In this document: one piece after another, positions 34,198 to 46,154 of the stretch
Position numbering within the stretch: the first letter of the stretch is position 1
Layout: each line of letters begins with the position of its first letter
NCBI RefSeq assembly: GCF_003265705.1
Contig: NW_020312935.1
Coordinates: 4,221,603 to 4,285,602 of the forward strand
DNA length: 64,000 nt
Direction of reading: 5' to 3'
Source of the DNA: Callorhinus ursinus
Taxonomy: Eukaryota; Chordata; Mammalia; Carnivora; Otariidae
Translations under genes and position numbers: made by a program
Notes under the pieces: model-generated
Told to the model about the DNA's origin: nothing
What the model saw: only the letters and a program-made list of their open reading frames with translations
The model's database searches: none

Positions 34198-34297
34198 TTT
34201 TATTTTTAAGTAGTCTCTACACCCAATGTGGGGCTTGAACTCACAACCCAGAGATCGAGAGTCACACATTCCACCAACTGAGCCAGCCAAGCACCCC
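34198..34297 (-). mobile_element. Older tRNA-derived carnivore SINE
   Basis: Reverse complement of the tRNA-like body: 'agtctctacacccaatgtgg', 'ggcttgaactcacaaccc', then 'accaactgagccagccaagc' and acccc at the head. Confidence 0.88.
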
Positions 34298-34823
34298 TAT
34301 CTTACCTTTCTTATTTGAACACAACAGACTGGGGGTGGGTGTAGTGTCTCTTAACAGATGAGGGAAAATGTCTCCTTAAAAATGTCTACCCAACTAATTA
34401 GGAGAGAAAACAAAACTGGAAGAGAAATATTAAATGCTAAACAAAGAGCAAAATAAATTGAAACAGAACTAAAAGAATAGAAGATTTCAAACAATCCATG
34501 AATATAACTAAGTATGGGGCTGGGATCCCAAAATATAGGGACAAGCTTTACAGAAAGAAACATCTTCTAAGACTACTAGGAAAGTATGAAAGCAAGTAAC
34601 AGGGTCTATGAAATACGTGTCACATGTAGATATGTAGTTCTACTGGGTAGTCCAATCTCCCCTAAATTAGGAGAGCAACTCATACTCTAATAGAGACCAT
34701 AAGTCATTTACAGCGAGTATAAATAAAACAGATATAAGAGGGCAGGACTTGGTGTATACTACTGTTGACTACATGTTAAGGAGCTAGGTGGTAAGGATGT
34801 ATGGGAGGGGGTAGTGAGGTACC
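34298..34823 (-). mobile_element. Possible L2-like remnant
   Basis: Purine-rich text (gcaaacaatccatgaat, 'gcaagtaacagggtctatga', 'gagagcaactcatactctaa') with L2-like order. It sits next to clearer L2 text at 35,042-35,445. Low support. Confidence 0.35.
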
Positions 34824-34840
34824 AAAGAAATGAAAACGTG

Positions 34841-35029
34841 GGGGCACCTGGGTGGCTCAGTCAGTTAAGCATCTGCCTTCAGCTCAGGTCATGATCCCAA
34901 GATCCTGGGATCAATCCCCACATCTGGCTCTCTGCTCAGTGGAGAGTCTGTGTGTCCCTCTCCCTCGGGCTCTCCCCCCACCCCCACCCCACTCATGCTC
35001 TCTCTGGTACTCTATCAAATAAATAAAGA
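34841..35029 (+). mobile_element. CAN SINE
   Basis: The head is ggggcacctgggtggctcag, with a C-rich patch near 34,972-34,991 and the tail AAATAAATAAAG. The flanks aaagaaatgaaaacgtg and aaagaaatgaaagcctg match at 15 of 17. Confidence 0.96.
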
Positions 35030-35041
35030 AAAGAAATGAAA

Positions 35042-35445
35042 GCCTGATAAACCACACATGGTGAGAGAACTGTACTAGACCAAAGCACTGGAGAAGGGAC
35101 CCTTGAGAAGGATAATCACAATTCTACCAAATAAACTAGAGGAAAGCAGGAGACTAGGATGATTGGAGATGCCCGTAAGGAGCAGTGAAAAGCAAGATTT
35201 GTAGACAGGATGGGCTGTGACAGAAATGTAAGAAAAGAGATTGAGATCCCCTGTATTCATCCAACATTGCCAAGAGTGTACCAACCATCTTTCTAGCCTG
35301 GTAGATACATTCCTTAGAAAAACAAGAGCCAGATGTTATCATCTAGAGCTACAATGCGGTGAAATGGAAGACCTTGAAAACAAAGAGGAACAGGAAGTGA
35401 CATGACATTAACGAGGGAGTTTGATGATAAAGGGATGTTCATGAA
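35042..35445 (-). mobile_element. L2-like remnant
   Basis: Landmarks include 'gagaagggacccttgagaag', 'gcaggagactaggatgattg' and 'gatggatacattcctt'-type text in reverse L2 order. Interrupted on its left by the SINE. Confidence 0.5.
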
Positions 35446-36879
35446 TACAGGAAAATGATAGGTTTGGGCTTTTTTTTTTTTGTATTTTCAGTTTCTCTAA
35501 GTTCAAAGGCGTGTAGCCATACATCTACTATATATACATATGAATTTGCTATTTGCATTACTAATGATAAAGTAGCCTGCTATTCTGATCCAAAGCTAGG
35601 GAGAAGGAGGGTTAGTTATAACAGTAGCAAAACTATATACTAATATTTCAATATTACATATTTACAACCAAAAAAAAAAACAAACTTAGAAACTGTCTTG
35701 AGATTTAGATCTTTTGTAAAAAAAAAAAAAAAAAAGCCCACTACACCCACAAGCATGGCTCCTAAAGTCCATCATGTTGTAAGAAAAACACATTAGAAAA
35801 TACGTGAACATTTTATTAATCATCCAAGATTTTCTAAAAATGCAGTAACAGAAGTTGTAGTCACTTTCCTTTGAACATGTGCTGACTTCTGCTGTCTGAT
35901 GTTCTCATTTGTCAGGTTTCTTAACGTTCCTCTTAATACAGTGTCTTTATTTAGCTCTCCCAAAGGAATATCAGCAATTTCTGGGAGCAGGAGGAAAACT
36001 TTCTGTCAATTCTGCATAATGACCAAAACAGAGTGATTGAATCACTTAATTGAAGCTCTGTAGTCGGTAATGTGATGCATATTAAGGCCCGTTCACTGTG
36101 AAAAGGAAACAGTTGGTGGGTGTTCAAGTAGACAGTAAGAACAGTGAACCAAGTCTTTTGTCTTTGTTTGCTTTATTCCTCCGAAGCTCACACAATCCAC
36201 AAGGGATTCCCTCCTCAACTCTGTAATAGCTGAAGGGTGATGGGAGAAAAATAGGAAGAAAAAAAGTGTAACTAAAACAGAAGCACATAAAAGCCTTCCA
36301 TGTAGATAGTTTTATAATCCCATAATAATTTTTATTAGCCCACAAAATTGCCACCATTCCTGACTTCACCTGTTGGTAACACGGCAAAGCTGCAGCTGAA
36401 GAAGGTGGGACTGCAGTTAAGGGATATGTGGTGTTAATGGCTAAGTCAGATTATCCCATGAGGCTAACTCTCGGACTATCCTAATGGCTTTCAGTTCCCC
36501 AGTCTACCAGTATGTAGTTATTTAACTGGTGTAGGAAATGTCCTAGTGTAGTCTAAGCAATGTGGGTCAAAACCACAGCTTCAAGTCACTTACCCACCTC
36601 GACAGTCACCTTGCTCCTGGCCTATGAACAAACTACCGTGTCATTTGGAAGATGTGGGGGAGGTGGGTGTGGGGGGGGGGCAGGGAATGGCTTCTGACTC
36701 TGGATGCCTCTCAACTCTCCCTCCACACTAAAAATATTACACTTTATTCCAGTTTCAATCCCTATTACTCAATACAATTTAAGAATCGACCTAGAAGTGG
36801 TAATTGAAACTTAGGTATTTAAGAATGTAGTAGAAATTGTATTTAACTCAGCGTTGGTTGTTGACAGGTTAACTTTTTT
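35446..36879. other. No gene seen; unique sequence with homopolymers
   Basis: An A18 run at 35,718-35,735 and a G-run at 36,671-36,680 stand out. An 87-codon minus-strand frame (36,124-36,387) is unsupported. Confidence 0.5.
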
Positions 36880-38540
36880 AAAAAAATTCAATGGTTAAAG
36901 CACAATTTTACAAATCATAATGAACATTTCACATTAAAATATATTCATCTAATAAAATTTAAGGATAGAAAACTATTTTTCAAAGTCGTTCTTCCATGTT
37001 TATGTACCATATTGTTGAGTGTCCATTCAGGCTGTGATCCTGTATACTGTAAAGGGGCATTTTTTTTTGGCCACAACGAGTCATTTTTGCCTCTGGATTT
37101 GTTTTAATCTTTTCCTTCATGTTCAGCTCCATCTTTGGTTTTGGCATGAATGATTTCTACATCACCACAATTTCATTTTCCAACAAATTGTCATGCTTAA
37201 TCTTCTGTTGTATATAATCTTCCTTAAAAAAAAAAATCTACTAGAACCCTTGATTTGTTTGAGATTAGCTAATACACCAAGTCCTCTATTTTCTTCTTCA
37301 ACACTTGGATTTTCTGCAGGAGTTGTCAAGTTTAGTCTGGTTTCCTTAAATGCAGTATAAGCTGAACTGGGAACTATTTTACTCCAATATTATAAATACT
37401 ATCTAATATGTTGTTGACTCAATTTTATCTCAGCTACATTTTTATCTTCAATTGTTTCCAAATTAAAAGTCAAACATTTTCACTTGTATTATTCTATACT
37501 GATTTCAGAAATACTCAACCCATCATTGACATCAATGATGTTATTTTATCTGCTAAGGAACAGGAAGGTATTTATATCCCCTACCTTGTCCTAAAAATTG
37601 GGATGTAAAGGATAGCTAAATGAACACTTTTTTTCTTCAGGCACAGTTTTTTTCAAAAAATACACAACTTCGTAAAAAACAGATTCTTCGTCCAGAGTTC
37701 ATCCACACCTTATTTTGTGAGTTGTAGTTAACCACTGAAGACAAACAATTCATACTTTTAAATGCTCTAGGATTTGCTGATCAGTAACCTCAAGCGTAAA
37801 TTTTTAAGCTCCAGGGGCAGGCCACTGCTGTGTTGTTTCTTTCCATCTTGATGACACATACTCTACTTTCAGATCATTGTTTTTATAAGCAACACCTTCC
37901 ACTTTGGGACCGTTTATCAATATTGAAAAATATTCATCCACAAAATATTCTGATAAATGATTACTCAACAAATCAATTAATATTTTCTTTTGCTGCTCCC
38001 CAATGTGTGGACATCTGATTTTTTCCCCACCATCTAAGCCATCTATTTTTACTACAAAATACCAACAAGGGGGTACATGGGTGGCTCGGTAGGTTAAGTG
38101 TCTGACTGGTCATGATCTCAGCGTCCCGGGATCCCCACAGGCTCTGGACTCAGCAGGGAGACTGCCTCTCCCTTTCCCTCTCCCCTACCCCTCCCCCTGC
38201 TCATGCTCACGTGTGCCCACTCACACTTGCACTCTAGCTAAGACCCTTAAAAAAAGTTAAATTTAAAAAATAAAATAACAAGACTTTCGGTGTAACTCCA
38301 CCAACTGGAGTACAACACTTTTCTTGCATGAGCTACCCTTAAAATACACTGATTTCCAGTTTGCTCAAAGTACAACAAGAATGCAAAGACACTTGCTCAT
38401 CAATCTAAGAACAGAACACTTTCAGAGTTTTAATTTATATTTTCCAATGTTAAACATCTAATCGGACAGTTGGTTTTTTTCTAGCAGGATGCCTTTGAGT
38501 TTTCCTAAAGTATTGGCTGTAATTTCAAACAAAACTTTTA
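36880..38540 (-). pseudogene. Processed-pseudogene-like coding fossil, split by a SINE; parent not identified
   Basis: The minus strand gives a run of about 80 codons without stop from roughly 38,057 to 37,807. It is clearly protein-like, including IRCPHIGEQQKKILIDLLSN and NDLKVEYVSSRWKETTQQW, and ends at a TAA (37,806-37,804) inside WPAPGA*KFTLEV. Further coding-like pieces follow in shifted frames downstream (SVFYEVVYFLKKTVPEEKK; AENPSVEEENRGLGVLANLK; QYTGSQPEWTLNNMVHKHG). Upstream of the SINE (38,069-38,270) there is LFEITANTLGKLKGILLEKN. More than 1.4 kb of coding sequence without introns, several frameshifts and stops, and a single strand indicate a decayed retrocopy of an mRNA. I cannot name the parent. 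The 3' boundary and a poly(A) relic are not clear. Confidence 0.7.
38069..38270 (+). mobile_element. CAN SINE inserted in the pseudogene
   Basis: The head is ggggtacatgggtggctcgg and the A-rich tail ends about 38,270. The flanks aaaataccaacaag and aaaataacaag are an imperfect target-site duplication. It interrupts the minus-strand coding fossil, so it postdates it. Confidence 0.92.
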
Positions 38541-39289
38541 CATACTCATAGTTCATAAATTTACATAATTTATGTAACTACATTGCACAGTTATAATACC
38601 AAATATAACTGACATAAATAGACTTGAGAACAGACTTGACTTATGCTAAGTATAACTTAAATAATGGGAGAAGTGCCTAAGAATAAAGCTTACTAGGTTT
38701 AAGCACTCATCAGGTGGTAAGCAGTGCTCAACATGCTTTATGGAAGGAATAACTATTGGAATCAATTTTTAATACCTTAATTACTGTTAGTAACTAAACT
38801 GTTTTCTCAAGTATGACACTACCCCGAAAGTAAGCCATGTGGCACCCTGAAATGACAGGGGCCTAAGTTACGTTTTGAAAGCCACTTTAAAGATTTTAGG
38901 GACTAAGATACACTATCCAGGAGAAGCCGGAAATAAAGTACTTATCCTGGTGCTGGGCCAAGAATGAGTTTTCAAAAGGAATGGGGTAGATCAAACATAT
39001 GCTGTTACTCGGAATACCAATTCCACAGCCAAAGTATTTTTGGCAAGGATACCAGAGTTGAAATTACAACTCGAGGGAAAAATCCATACTTCACTTTTCC
39101 TCTAGAAACATCTAGTCCTAAACCATGTAACAAATATTAATATGTTAGTACACTAAATGAACACGTCTGAAAAGCTCCCATGCAAAGTTATAAACTCAAA
39201 ACCACATTTCTTCAAAAATTAGAGTTGCTAATACATAAATAGAAATGGGAGATATCCATCCTGCTCAGATTACTTCAAGATTTCTGCCT
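38541..39289. other. No gene seen; unique sequence
   Basis: AT-rich; no repeat recognised. Confidence 0.5.
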
Positions 39290-39505
39290 CACACTACGTT
39301 AGCATTTATGGAACTCGGGTATAGGCCACTCTATTTAGTACTTCATATGCATTATCTTGTTTCATCTGTGTAACTAGCTTACAAAGTAGTTGTCCAGATG
39401 AGAAGATAACATTTGCCCAGGTGTACATAATTAGGAACAGGCTAAGATGGGGACTTGAGTTCAAACGTCATGATCTTCCACTTGCTATCATGCCCGCCCA
39501 TCCTG
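39290..39505 (-). mobile_element. MIR SINE, reverse orientation
   Basis: 'tacttcatatgcattatctt', 'gtccagatgagaagataaca' and 'cttgagttcaaacgtcatga' follow the MIR reverse complement. The 128-codon frame overlapping it is incidental. Confidence 0.65.
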
Positions 39506-40044
39506 CTCAAAAGTTCCAGCATCACCAAAGAAATTTCAAATCGCCACTGATGGTCGAACAAAAATCAAAATTATTTGCCTATGTACTCAATTTCAATTTT
39601 TTTCAATTCTCAAAACCTGAAAACTTAAGAAGTAACTTCGGGTTTGCAATGGTGGGCACACATACATACACAAAGGCCACAAAACATGCAAATGAAAACA
39701 GTTTTGTTTCAAGATATAGAAAGGAGATTAAACAACAGAAAAACAGAGCAGGTGGAATCCTTAGCAATATTATAGCCTTTTTCCTATTTCATGGCGATTT
39801 GAATTAACTCTTTTCTCACCCATTTTCTCACCTTTTTTAGGCAATAATTACTGCATTGTCACCTCATTCTACCACTTCTGCATCTTTGCAAATTTCTAGA
39901 AAAATTTATCACTTTACTTTCTGGGTCCATTGACAGTTTGAGATAATTCTACAACATTTTTAAAAGACAAAAAAATGAATTAAAGTATCAAAGAAAACTG
40001 ACAAAAGAAAGGGTATATTTACCAGCACTTTTCCTCCAGCATTT
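39506..40044. other. No gene seen; unique sequence
   Basis: AT-rich; no repeat recognised. Confidence 0.45.
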
Positions 40045-40142
40045 GAGTTTTTTTAATCTCTACACCCGACATGGGGCTTGAACTTACACCCCGAGATCAA
40101 GTGTCACATGCTCCTCCCACCGAGCCAGCCAGGGACACCGCC
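40045..40142 (-). mobile_element. Older tRNA-derived carnivore SINE
   Basis: 'aatctctacacccgacatgg', 'ggcttgaacttacacccc' and 'accgagccagccagggacac' are the reverse complement of the tRNA-like body. Confidence 0.87.
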
Positions 40143-40395
40143 CCCTGGTATTTTTTTTAGTGAGAAATGACCTCAAAAACACACTTCACAAATCAATCCA
40201 AAATTGTTACCTAAAGTTGATTTTATTTCCTTAAAGCTAAATTCAAAGAAGTCATTTCTGTGTTTAAGCAAGGAAAATGCACACGGAGGATTGTTAGACT
40301 TAAAAACCCATGGAAGCAGATTCCAAATTTTTATCTATGTGATGGTATCTTAGGGTTCCCCCCAAAGCAGATCCTGACATAAAGCTACAGGTAGT

Positions 40396-40590
40396 GGGGT
40401 GCCTGGATGGCTAAGTCGGTTAAGCATCTGCCTTCAGCTGAGGTCATAATCTCAGGGTCCTGGGATGGAGCCCCGTATCAGGCTCCCTGCTCAGAGGCGA
40501 GTCTGCTTCTCTCTCTCCCTCTGACCCTCCTTCCTGCTTGTGCTCTCTCTCTCTCTCTCCCCGTCTCAAATAAATAAATAATTTAAAAGA
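40396..40590 (+). mobile_element. CAN SINE
   Basis: The head is ggggtgcctggatggctaag, with a (CT)n tract near 40,543-40,560 and the tail AAATAAATAAATAA. The flanks aaagctacaggtagt and aaaactacagatagt match at 13 of 15. Confidence 0.95.
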
Positions 40591-40605
40591 AAAACTACAG
40601 ATAGT

Positions 40606-41160
40606 TTATTTGAAAAGTGGTCCCAAAAGGGACCAGTGAGGAAGTGGGGAAAAGAAAAAAGCCATATATAGGCCATAACCAGGAGCAGGATACCTGACAA
40701 GACACCCAGAGCACAGTCCTGCCGGATCCATCTGAGGTACTCTGCGGCACACAACTCAGAACCTACAAACCTACAAACCAGGAACTGGGGCATTTACCTA
40801 CCAACATCCATCCCTCATTGGCTGAGGATTGAGCACAGAGCCAACTCCACTCTTAGAGGCTGCACCTGTGCCCAGCCCAACTCCTGCAACACCAAAGCAA
40901 GCCTTTGGGTGCCAGATGTTAAGGTGAGAAGCTCCACGTGTCTGGGACTGACCACAGCTACGGCAAATGCAGGTGAGCTGATAGAATGGGGGTGGGGCTG
41001 GCAACAGTGCTGCCACAGCTGGTTATGATTAGTTTTTCTTAAGGTTCCTCATCGAGTGTGGAATCTGTTTTTCCACTGTTCATCCCAGATGTTTACAAAC
41101 ATTAGCCCACCTAAATCAGACTCCTTGCCAATAGAACAGACTACAGACCACTACCCCCCA

Positions 41161-41161
<1 letters not shown>
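40606..41161. other. No gene seen; unique or unrecognised old repeat
   Basis: Somewhat GC-rich, with a local repeat 'cctacaaacctacaaac' near 40,762-40,778. It may be old LTR sequence but I cannot name it. Confidence 0.4.

Positions 41162-41207
<46 letters not shown>
41162..41207. repeat. (CA)23 dinucleotide microsatellite
   Basis: An uninterrupted AC/CA run of about 46 bp ending in an A-run. It is likely polymorphic by length. Confidence 0.98.
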
Positions 41208-41210
<3 letters not shown>

Positions 41211-42607
41211 CTCCTCTTACCTCATCTTCCCAACACAGTTGTATTATTTTTTGTTAAATCAATAATCAGTTTTCAAGGTAACATGATCATGTAAATATTG
41301 TTTACAGCTGAGCCTCATGGTGTAATTTCTAGTACAACTTGTTTGCCCTAGAGGTAATAATTATCTTATTTTTTAGTTGCTTAACATTCTATAGACCCAT
41401 CATAAACTTATACCCAAGATTTCTGAAAACATTCAACCTCCTCTCAATATGTGGAAACAAATTAGTAATCTATCAATTGAATTTTTAATTATTGGAGTTG
41501 GATTTTAGCCTTTTCTCTGTCAGGCAATCTTATACAAACATGAAAAAAAATCTCTCCCTCCATTTCTTTACCCACCAAATGAAGGCAAACGTCAAGCAAT
41601 ACTTCTCAACGCAAAGACTTCATCTAAGAATCAACCCAGAGACCAAAATCATCTAGAAAAAACATATATACTTCAGTTCTAAAATTCTAAAATTTCATAT
41701 TCTGAGATACAGGTCTAAAACAATTTGTTTTCCCCCCTAGAATTCAACAGAGACAACTAGAACTGATGGAAGCATGAACAATATAATGCCAATCAGATGG
41801 TTTTGCCCAAGGTACTGTGATTCAGGATGAGCTCAAGGGACTTTCTTGACTAGTGAAGCTCATTAACATTAATAGCAGCTGCAAGTTCCTATCTAAACGG
41901 GAAGGTGCCTCATGGAATAAAAATACACTAATGTACTATATGGGCTACTCTCATATTCTCAGGATTCTAGGGCTAAGACAAACTGAGAAAGCATTAAAGG
42001 TATAAACATCACTTTCTTGTTAGTTGGACTTCATTTCCCTACTGTTAACCTCTTTTATATGGGAGGGGATTGTTAGTGTTAAATCTCCATTAAGTCTCTC
42101 CCTTTATGGGAAATTACATGGTGCAAGAGGTATCTTAGGTATTTTTATAGTAAAATATTTCCTCTGGAAAATAAACCCTAAAAAGTAATTTTGTTTTACC
42201 CTAAGAAAAAATAGTCATTCTACATTTCTGTAAAATGTAATTCATCATTATTACATTACCAGATTACATGCACAATTAAACTTATTTATTAAACAAGACA
42301 TATGCCAACAACTTTGTAATAATCCTCTAAAACCATAATAGCAGATTTTCAACTTTAATAACAACATCATGCAGCTAATACTCAAAGGACTCATTTTAAA
42401 AGTAAGGGCATTTGGTAATTGAAACTGAAATTAAACAATTAAGCACTTGAGTAATTTAAACATGAACATAAATGTCCTGGCTGTGCTGCTCTTGGCTTTT
42501 AGTCAAATTTACTAGTGCCAGTTAGACTTTATCACTCTAATTATTCCTGCTCATATCAGATCTTGCTAAATAGAAAATGAGAATTATCTGAAGTATTTTT
42601 TTAATCC
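41208..42607. other. No gene seen; AT-rich unique sequence
   Basis: No supported frame, repeat or structured motif found. Confidence 0.5.
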
Positions 42608-42617
42608 TGTCTCTTCT

Positions 42618-42818
42618 TTTTTAAAAAAAAAAAGATTTTATTTATTTATTTGACAGGGAGAGACACAGCGAGAGAGGGAACACAAGCAGGGGGAGTGGGA
42701 GAGGGAGAAGCAGGCTTCCCGCTGAGTAGGGAGCCCAATGTGGGGCTCGATCCCAGGACCCTGGGATCCTGGCCTGAGCCGAAGGCAGATGTTTATGACT
42801 GAGCCACCCAAGCGCCCC
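42618..42818 (-). mobile_element. CAN SINE
   Basis: T-rich tail, aagattttatttatttattt, head gccacccaagcgcccc. The flanks tgtctcttct at 42,608-42,617 and about 42,825-42,834. Confidence 0.95.
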
Positions 42819-42828
42819 TTCCTATGTC

Positions 42829-43148
42829 TCTTCTGCTTCAAAAATACATTACTATATTCTTATAATTAAAGCTTCACACAGATAATCAAGAATAACCCCA
42901 TCACAGTTTCTCAAAATGCCAGAAATTCAGAAACAGATATTTGTATACCTATTCCTAGAGGAGGTGCAAAGAAAAAGTTTTAATAGGTGCAAGAAAAAAT
43001 TATCCAGTGAGTATATTTGCCTTGTGTTTTTAAATAATCACCTCTCTTACAGCCATCCCCCCTTCTTTACATTTTCTCTACCAAATATAAAAGCCCACTT
43101 TAGCCTCATCTCTTTAGGAACACTCTAAAATAAAATAGGCTGTCCCTG
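42829..43148. other. No gene seen; unique sequence
   Basis: AT-rich spacer. Confidence 0.45.
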
Positions 43149-43149
43149 A

Positions 43150-43330
43150 GGGCACCTGAGTGGCTCAGTGAATTAAGCATCTAACTCTTGATTTCAGCTC
43201 AGGTCATGATCTCAGGGTCCTGAGATCGAGCCCCATGTTAGGCACTGCCCTGAGTGTGGAGCCTGCTTAAGATTCTCTCTCCCTCTGCCCCTCTCCCATT
43301 CGCTCGTGTGCTCTCTCAGAAAAAAAAAAG
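43150..43330 (+). mobile_element. CAN SINE, older variant
   Basis: The head is gggcacctgagtggctcagt. The body contains 'ctaactcttgatttcagctc', which differs from the other copies, and it has a plain A10 tail. The flanks 'ctgtccctga' and 'ctgtcctttga' are a weak duplication. Confidence 0.93.
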
Positions 43331-43451
43331 TCTGTCCTTTGACAATGAACATAAGAGAACAGCCTCTAATTTAGTAGAAATCATCCCTGTGGGTTTTACT
43401 GTATGGCTAAGACTTTTGATATGAAATTAGTTTATTTGGGAATATTACTTC

Positions 43452-43645
43452 TTTTTTTAAAAAAAGATTTTATTTATTTGACAGAGAGAGCCAGCGAGAG
43501 AGGGAACACAAGCAGGGACAGAGGGAGAGGGAGAAGCAGGCTTCCCGCGGAGCAGGGAGCCCGATGCGGGGCTCGATCCCAGGACCCTGGGACCATGACC
43601 CGAGCCGAAGGCAGACGCTTAACGACTGAGCCACCCAGATGCCCC
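43452..43645 (-). mobile_element. CAN SINE with 13-bp target-site duplication
   Basis: T/A-rich tail, head gccacccagatgcccc. The flanks ggaatattacttc at 43,439-43,451 and 43,648-43,660 are identical. Confidence 0.96.
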
Positions 43646-44004
43646 GAGGAATATTACTTCGAAAGTGAATTGTAAAAATCATCAAATGTTTTAAAGTAGA
43701 AGAACAGAAAACAAGAAACATTATGAATATCCCATAACAAGGCACTGGCTTTGAAACGGCTTAAGAAGCAGGCTGACTTCCTCTAACCAATAAATGTACT
43801 GCAGGCACCAGGGAAAGATGGCTCCACCATCAAGACCTCATTACCACAACCAAGTACAGAGGCACGGAACTGGGGCAAAGGACATTTCGAGTTCAAGGAA
43901 CAGCACAGGTAAAGGTACAGGGATAAAGGAGCTGGTAAGTTCTAGGGTATATGGCTGGAATCTAGGGTACAATACTAAATGAAGCTAAACAAGTAGGTAT
44001 AGTC

Positions 44005-44066
44005 CATGTCAAACTTGCACACCTGAATCTAATGTAACATTGTGTGTCAACTTCAATTAAAAAAAG
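44005..44066 (+). mobile_element. L1 3' end fragment
   Basis: 'gcacacctgaatctaatgta', 'acattgtgtgtcaacttc' and aattaaaaaaa are the terminal 3' UTR of an old carnivore or mammalian L1. Confidence 0.7.
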
Positions 44067-44290
44067 AGCATTATGCTGTCAATTATTAAAAAGTCTAGAA
44101 TTTAAAGAAGAAAAAAAGTAAGTATACTTCAGATCACAAAAAACCTGGATTCCAGGCTAAGTCACTGGGATTTGAGGATTTTATCATGATGGCAATTGGG
44201 GGTGGGGGTTAAACAGAGAATATACAGGGAAGATCATTCCAGCAGCAGGGTAAACGCTTGACAGAGGAAAAGAAGGACACTTCCTAGAGT

Positions 44291-44390
44291 AGTCCAGAGC
44301 ATCACTCTACCATATTACAACAGTCCAGAACAGCATTTTGCTGTATTACAATAGTCAGGAGTAAAGCACTTTACCATGTCACAGGAGTCC
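44291..44390. repeat. Imperfect 31-33-bp tandem repeat, three units
   Basis: Units begin at 44,291, 44,322 and 44,353, with a partial fourth at 44,386. Each starts agtcc or agtca and carries a '...tatTACA' or 'catgTCACA' end. They are diverged, so the array is old. Confidence 0.75.
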
Positions 44391-44480
44391 AGGCAAAGAG
44401 TGAAAGCCTGAACCAAGACAGCAGCAGCTGAAAAAAAGAAGGGACTAGATCTCAAGATACTTAGGAAGTAGATGCTTCGT

Positions 44481-45039
44481 TCATGATGTCCAATTAAATG
44501 TGGCAGATGAAGGCAGGGAAGAGTCTATTTTCTGACTTAGAAGATTCCAGAAAAAGTGTCCCTCCTCTCACTTGTGATACTGACCCCAACACCAGCTCCC
44601 TGCCCAGAGCCTTGCCCATCAATTACCACTTTTCACTCCTATGACTCTTTCACTACAGTCTGTAAGATATTCAAGCCTCTCTCATCCCAGGAAGCAAAGA
44701 TGTTTTGGACAGTAAGTCCCTGAGTTAGCTGGAGGAGGTAAGGGCAAAGTGAAATCATTTATCCCAATACCCCCAATCCATCTTCAGGACTGATGAAATA
44801 ACATTAGGCCTTTCCAGAAAAGAAGGCTTTTTGTTTAGAAATAGCAATGCCAGACACCTTTAGGAAAATTCTATCTAGCAAAAGATATGGCTTAGAGCAA
44901 ACGACATGTTAGTGATCTTCAGGGGCCACTACATGATGTTGAAGGTCATTGTCAAAGGTGCCTATTCCAGGAAAGCCAAGGGGCTGAGTCATCTGAGCAG
45001 GCTGGATGTATCATGCAATAGTCCCACTGTGTGCTTAGG
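44481..45039. other. No gene seen; unique sequence
   Basis: No repeat or supported frame recognised. Confidence 0.45.
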
Positions 45040-45180
45040 GCTCATTTCTTCATTTCATTCAGTCAGCAAGTATTTCTTATGGGCTTATCATGTGGCAGGT
45101 GTTGGGCTAGGCTCTGGGGAAACAATAGTGAGAAAAATACACCCAATTCCTGCCATAATAGTACTTACAGTTTAGTTTGA
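45040..45180 (-). mobile_element. L2 LINE 3' end
   Basis: 'tcatttcattcagtcagcaa', 'gggcttatcatgtggcaggt' and 'gttgggctaggctctgggga' are the reverse complement of the L2 terminus. Confidence 0.75.
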
Positions 45181-45814
45181 CATTAATACTTGTAATTCTG
45201 CCATTGTAAGCAAAAGGCTGCTCCCCAAAGGGGCCTCTATCTTCTATTCCTTCTTCCATCAGAGGCAGGAATTTATTTCTCAATAGCTCATTCCCCCTCA
45301 GAGTCACTCATTACTATCACTACTTGATGACAGTTAATAGGCATTATTATTTTTGTAGAAATGGGTTGATCTTGTACATGCTGTTTTGTCATCTATTTCT
45401 AACTAGCCATAAAGATTATTTATAGTAAGCCTAAGACAACAAAGTTCAGGAAAAAAAGAGAGAGAGAGAGACTGATTCTCAGTGGCCCAAGATTTAGGAA
45501 CACTTCCAGTCAAGTCACCTATACCTATCAGCACCAAGGAGAACAGAGGGGAAAAGAGACAAGTAGAGTTCAAACTCTGAAATGCCACAAATTGGCATTA
45601 GGACATCCAGCCCAGAAAGCAGAGAACAGAGAGAAATGATTGAGACAGTATGACCTACAAGAGACCGAATTTACACAAAGGATTTGAGAAACAAGCATGA
45701 GGACTGGACAGCCAAGAAGAGAACCTAATACCAATAAAAACATTCTAAGGGTGGAGGCAAGTCAGGGCCTTCAGGTAAATAGCCGGCCCTTGTTGGCAAT
45801 AAGAAGGAAAAAGG
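45181..45814. other. No gene seen; unique sequence
   Basis: Short AG-run near 45,457-45,470. Nothing else. Confidence 0.45.
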
Positions 45815-46010
45815 TAGGCACCTGGGGGGCTCAGTCAGTTAAGCTGCTGACTTCGGCTCCAGTCAAGATCTCAGGGTTGTGGGATCAGCCCCATGTCAGA
45901 AACCCCTGTCCCCTCTCCGCCTGCCAGGAGTCTGTTTCCCCTCCTCCCCTCGCCCCACCCCCCATTCGTGCACTCTCTCTCCCTGAAATAAATAAATCTT
46001 TGAAAAGAAA
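45815..46010 (+). mobile_element. CAN SINE, diverged
   Basis: The head is aggcacctggggggctcagt, with a C-rich 3' half near 45,935-45,965 and the tail AAATAAATAAATC plus A-run. No clear duplication. Confidence 0.9.
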
Positions 46011-46154
46011 AAAAAAAATGAAAGAAAAATATTCTTTACCAAATTATGTCCTTAGACAGTCACGAGAAACCTTTTATAGGCTAGGATCATTTTATAAACC
46101 TCAAAATGTTTATGGGTTGCTTAAAAAAAAAAAAGTACAAAACAAAAATAGCTG

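Larger units (their letters stand above)
43850..44480 (-). mobile_element. L2-like remnants with an L1 tail between
   Basis: 'gttcaaggaacagcacagg' near 43,891 and 'gatcattccagcagcagggt' near 44,233 follow reverse L2 order. The two pieces are separated by an L1 3' end at 44,005-44,066 and contain an internal tandem repeat at 44,291-44,390. Confidence 0.5.

Noticed and set aside
36661..36683. G-rich tract, possible quadruplex
   Set aside because: A single long G-run with one short partner does not give four separated G-tracts.
39421..39807. 128-codon plus-strand open frame
   Set aside because: Begins inside a reverse MIR; incidental.
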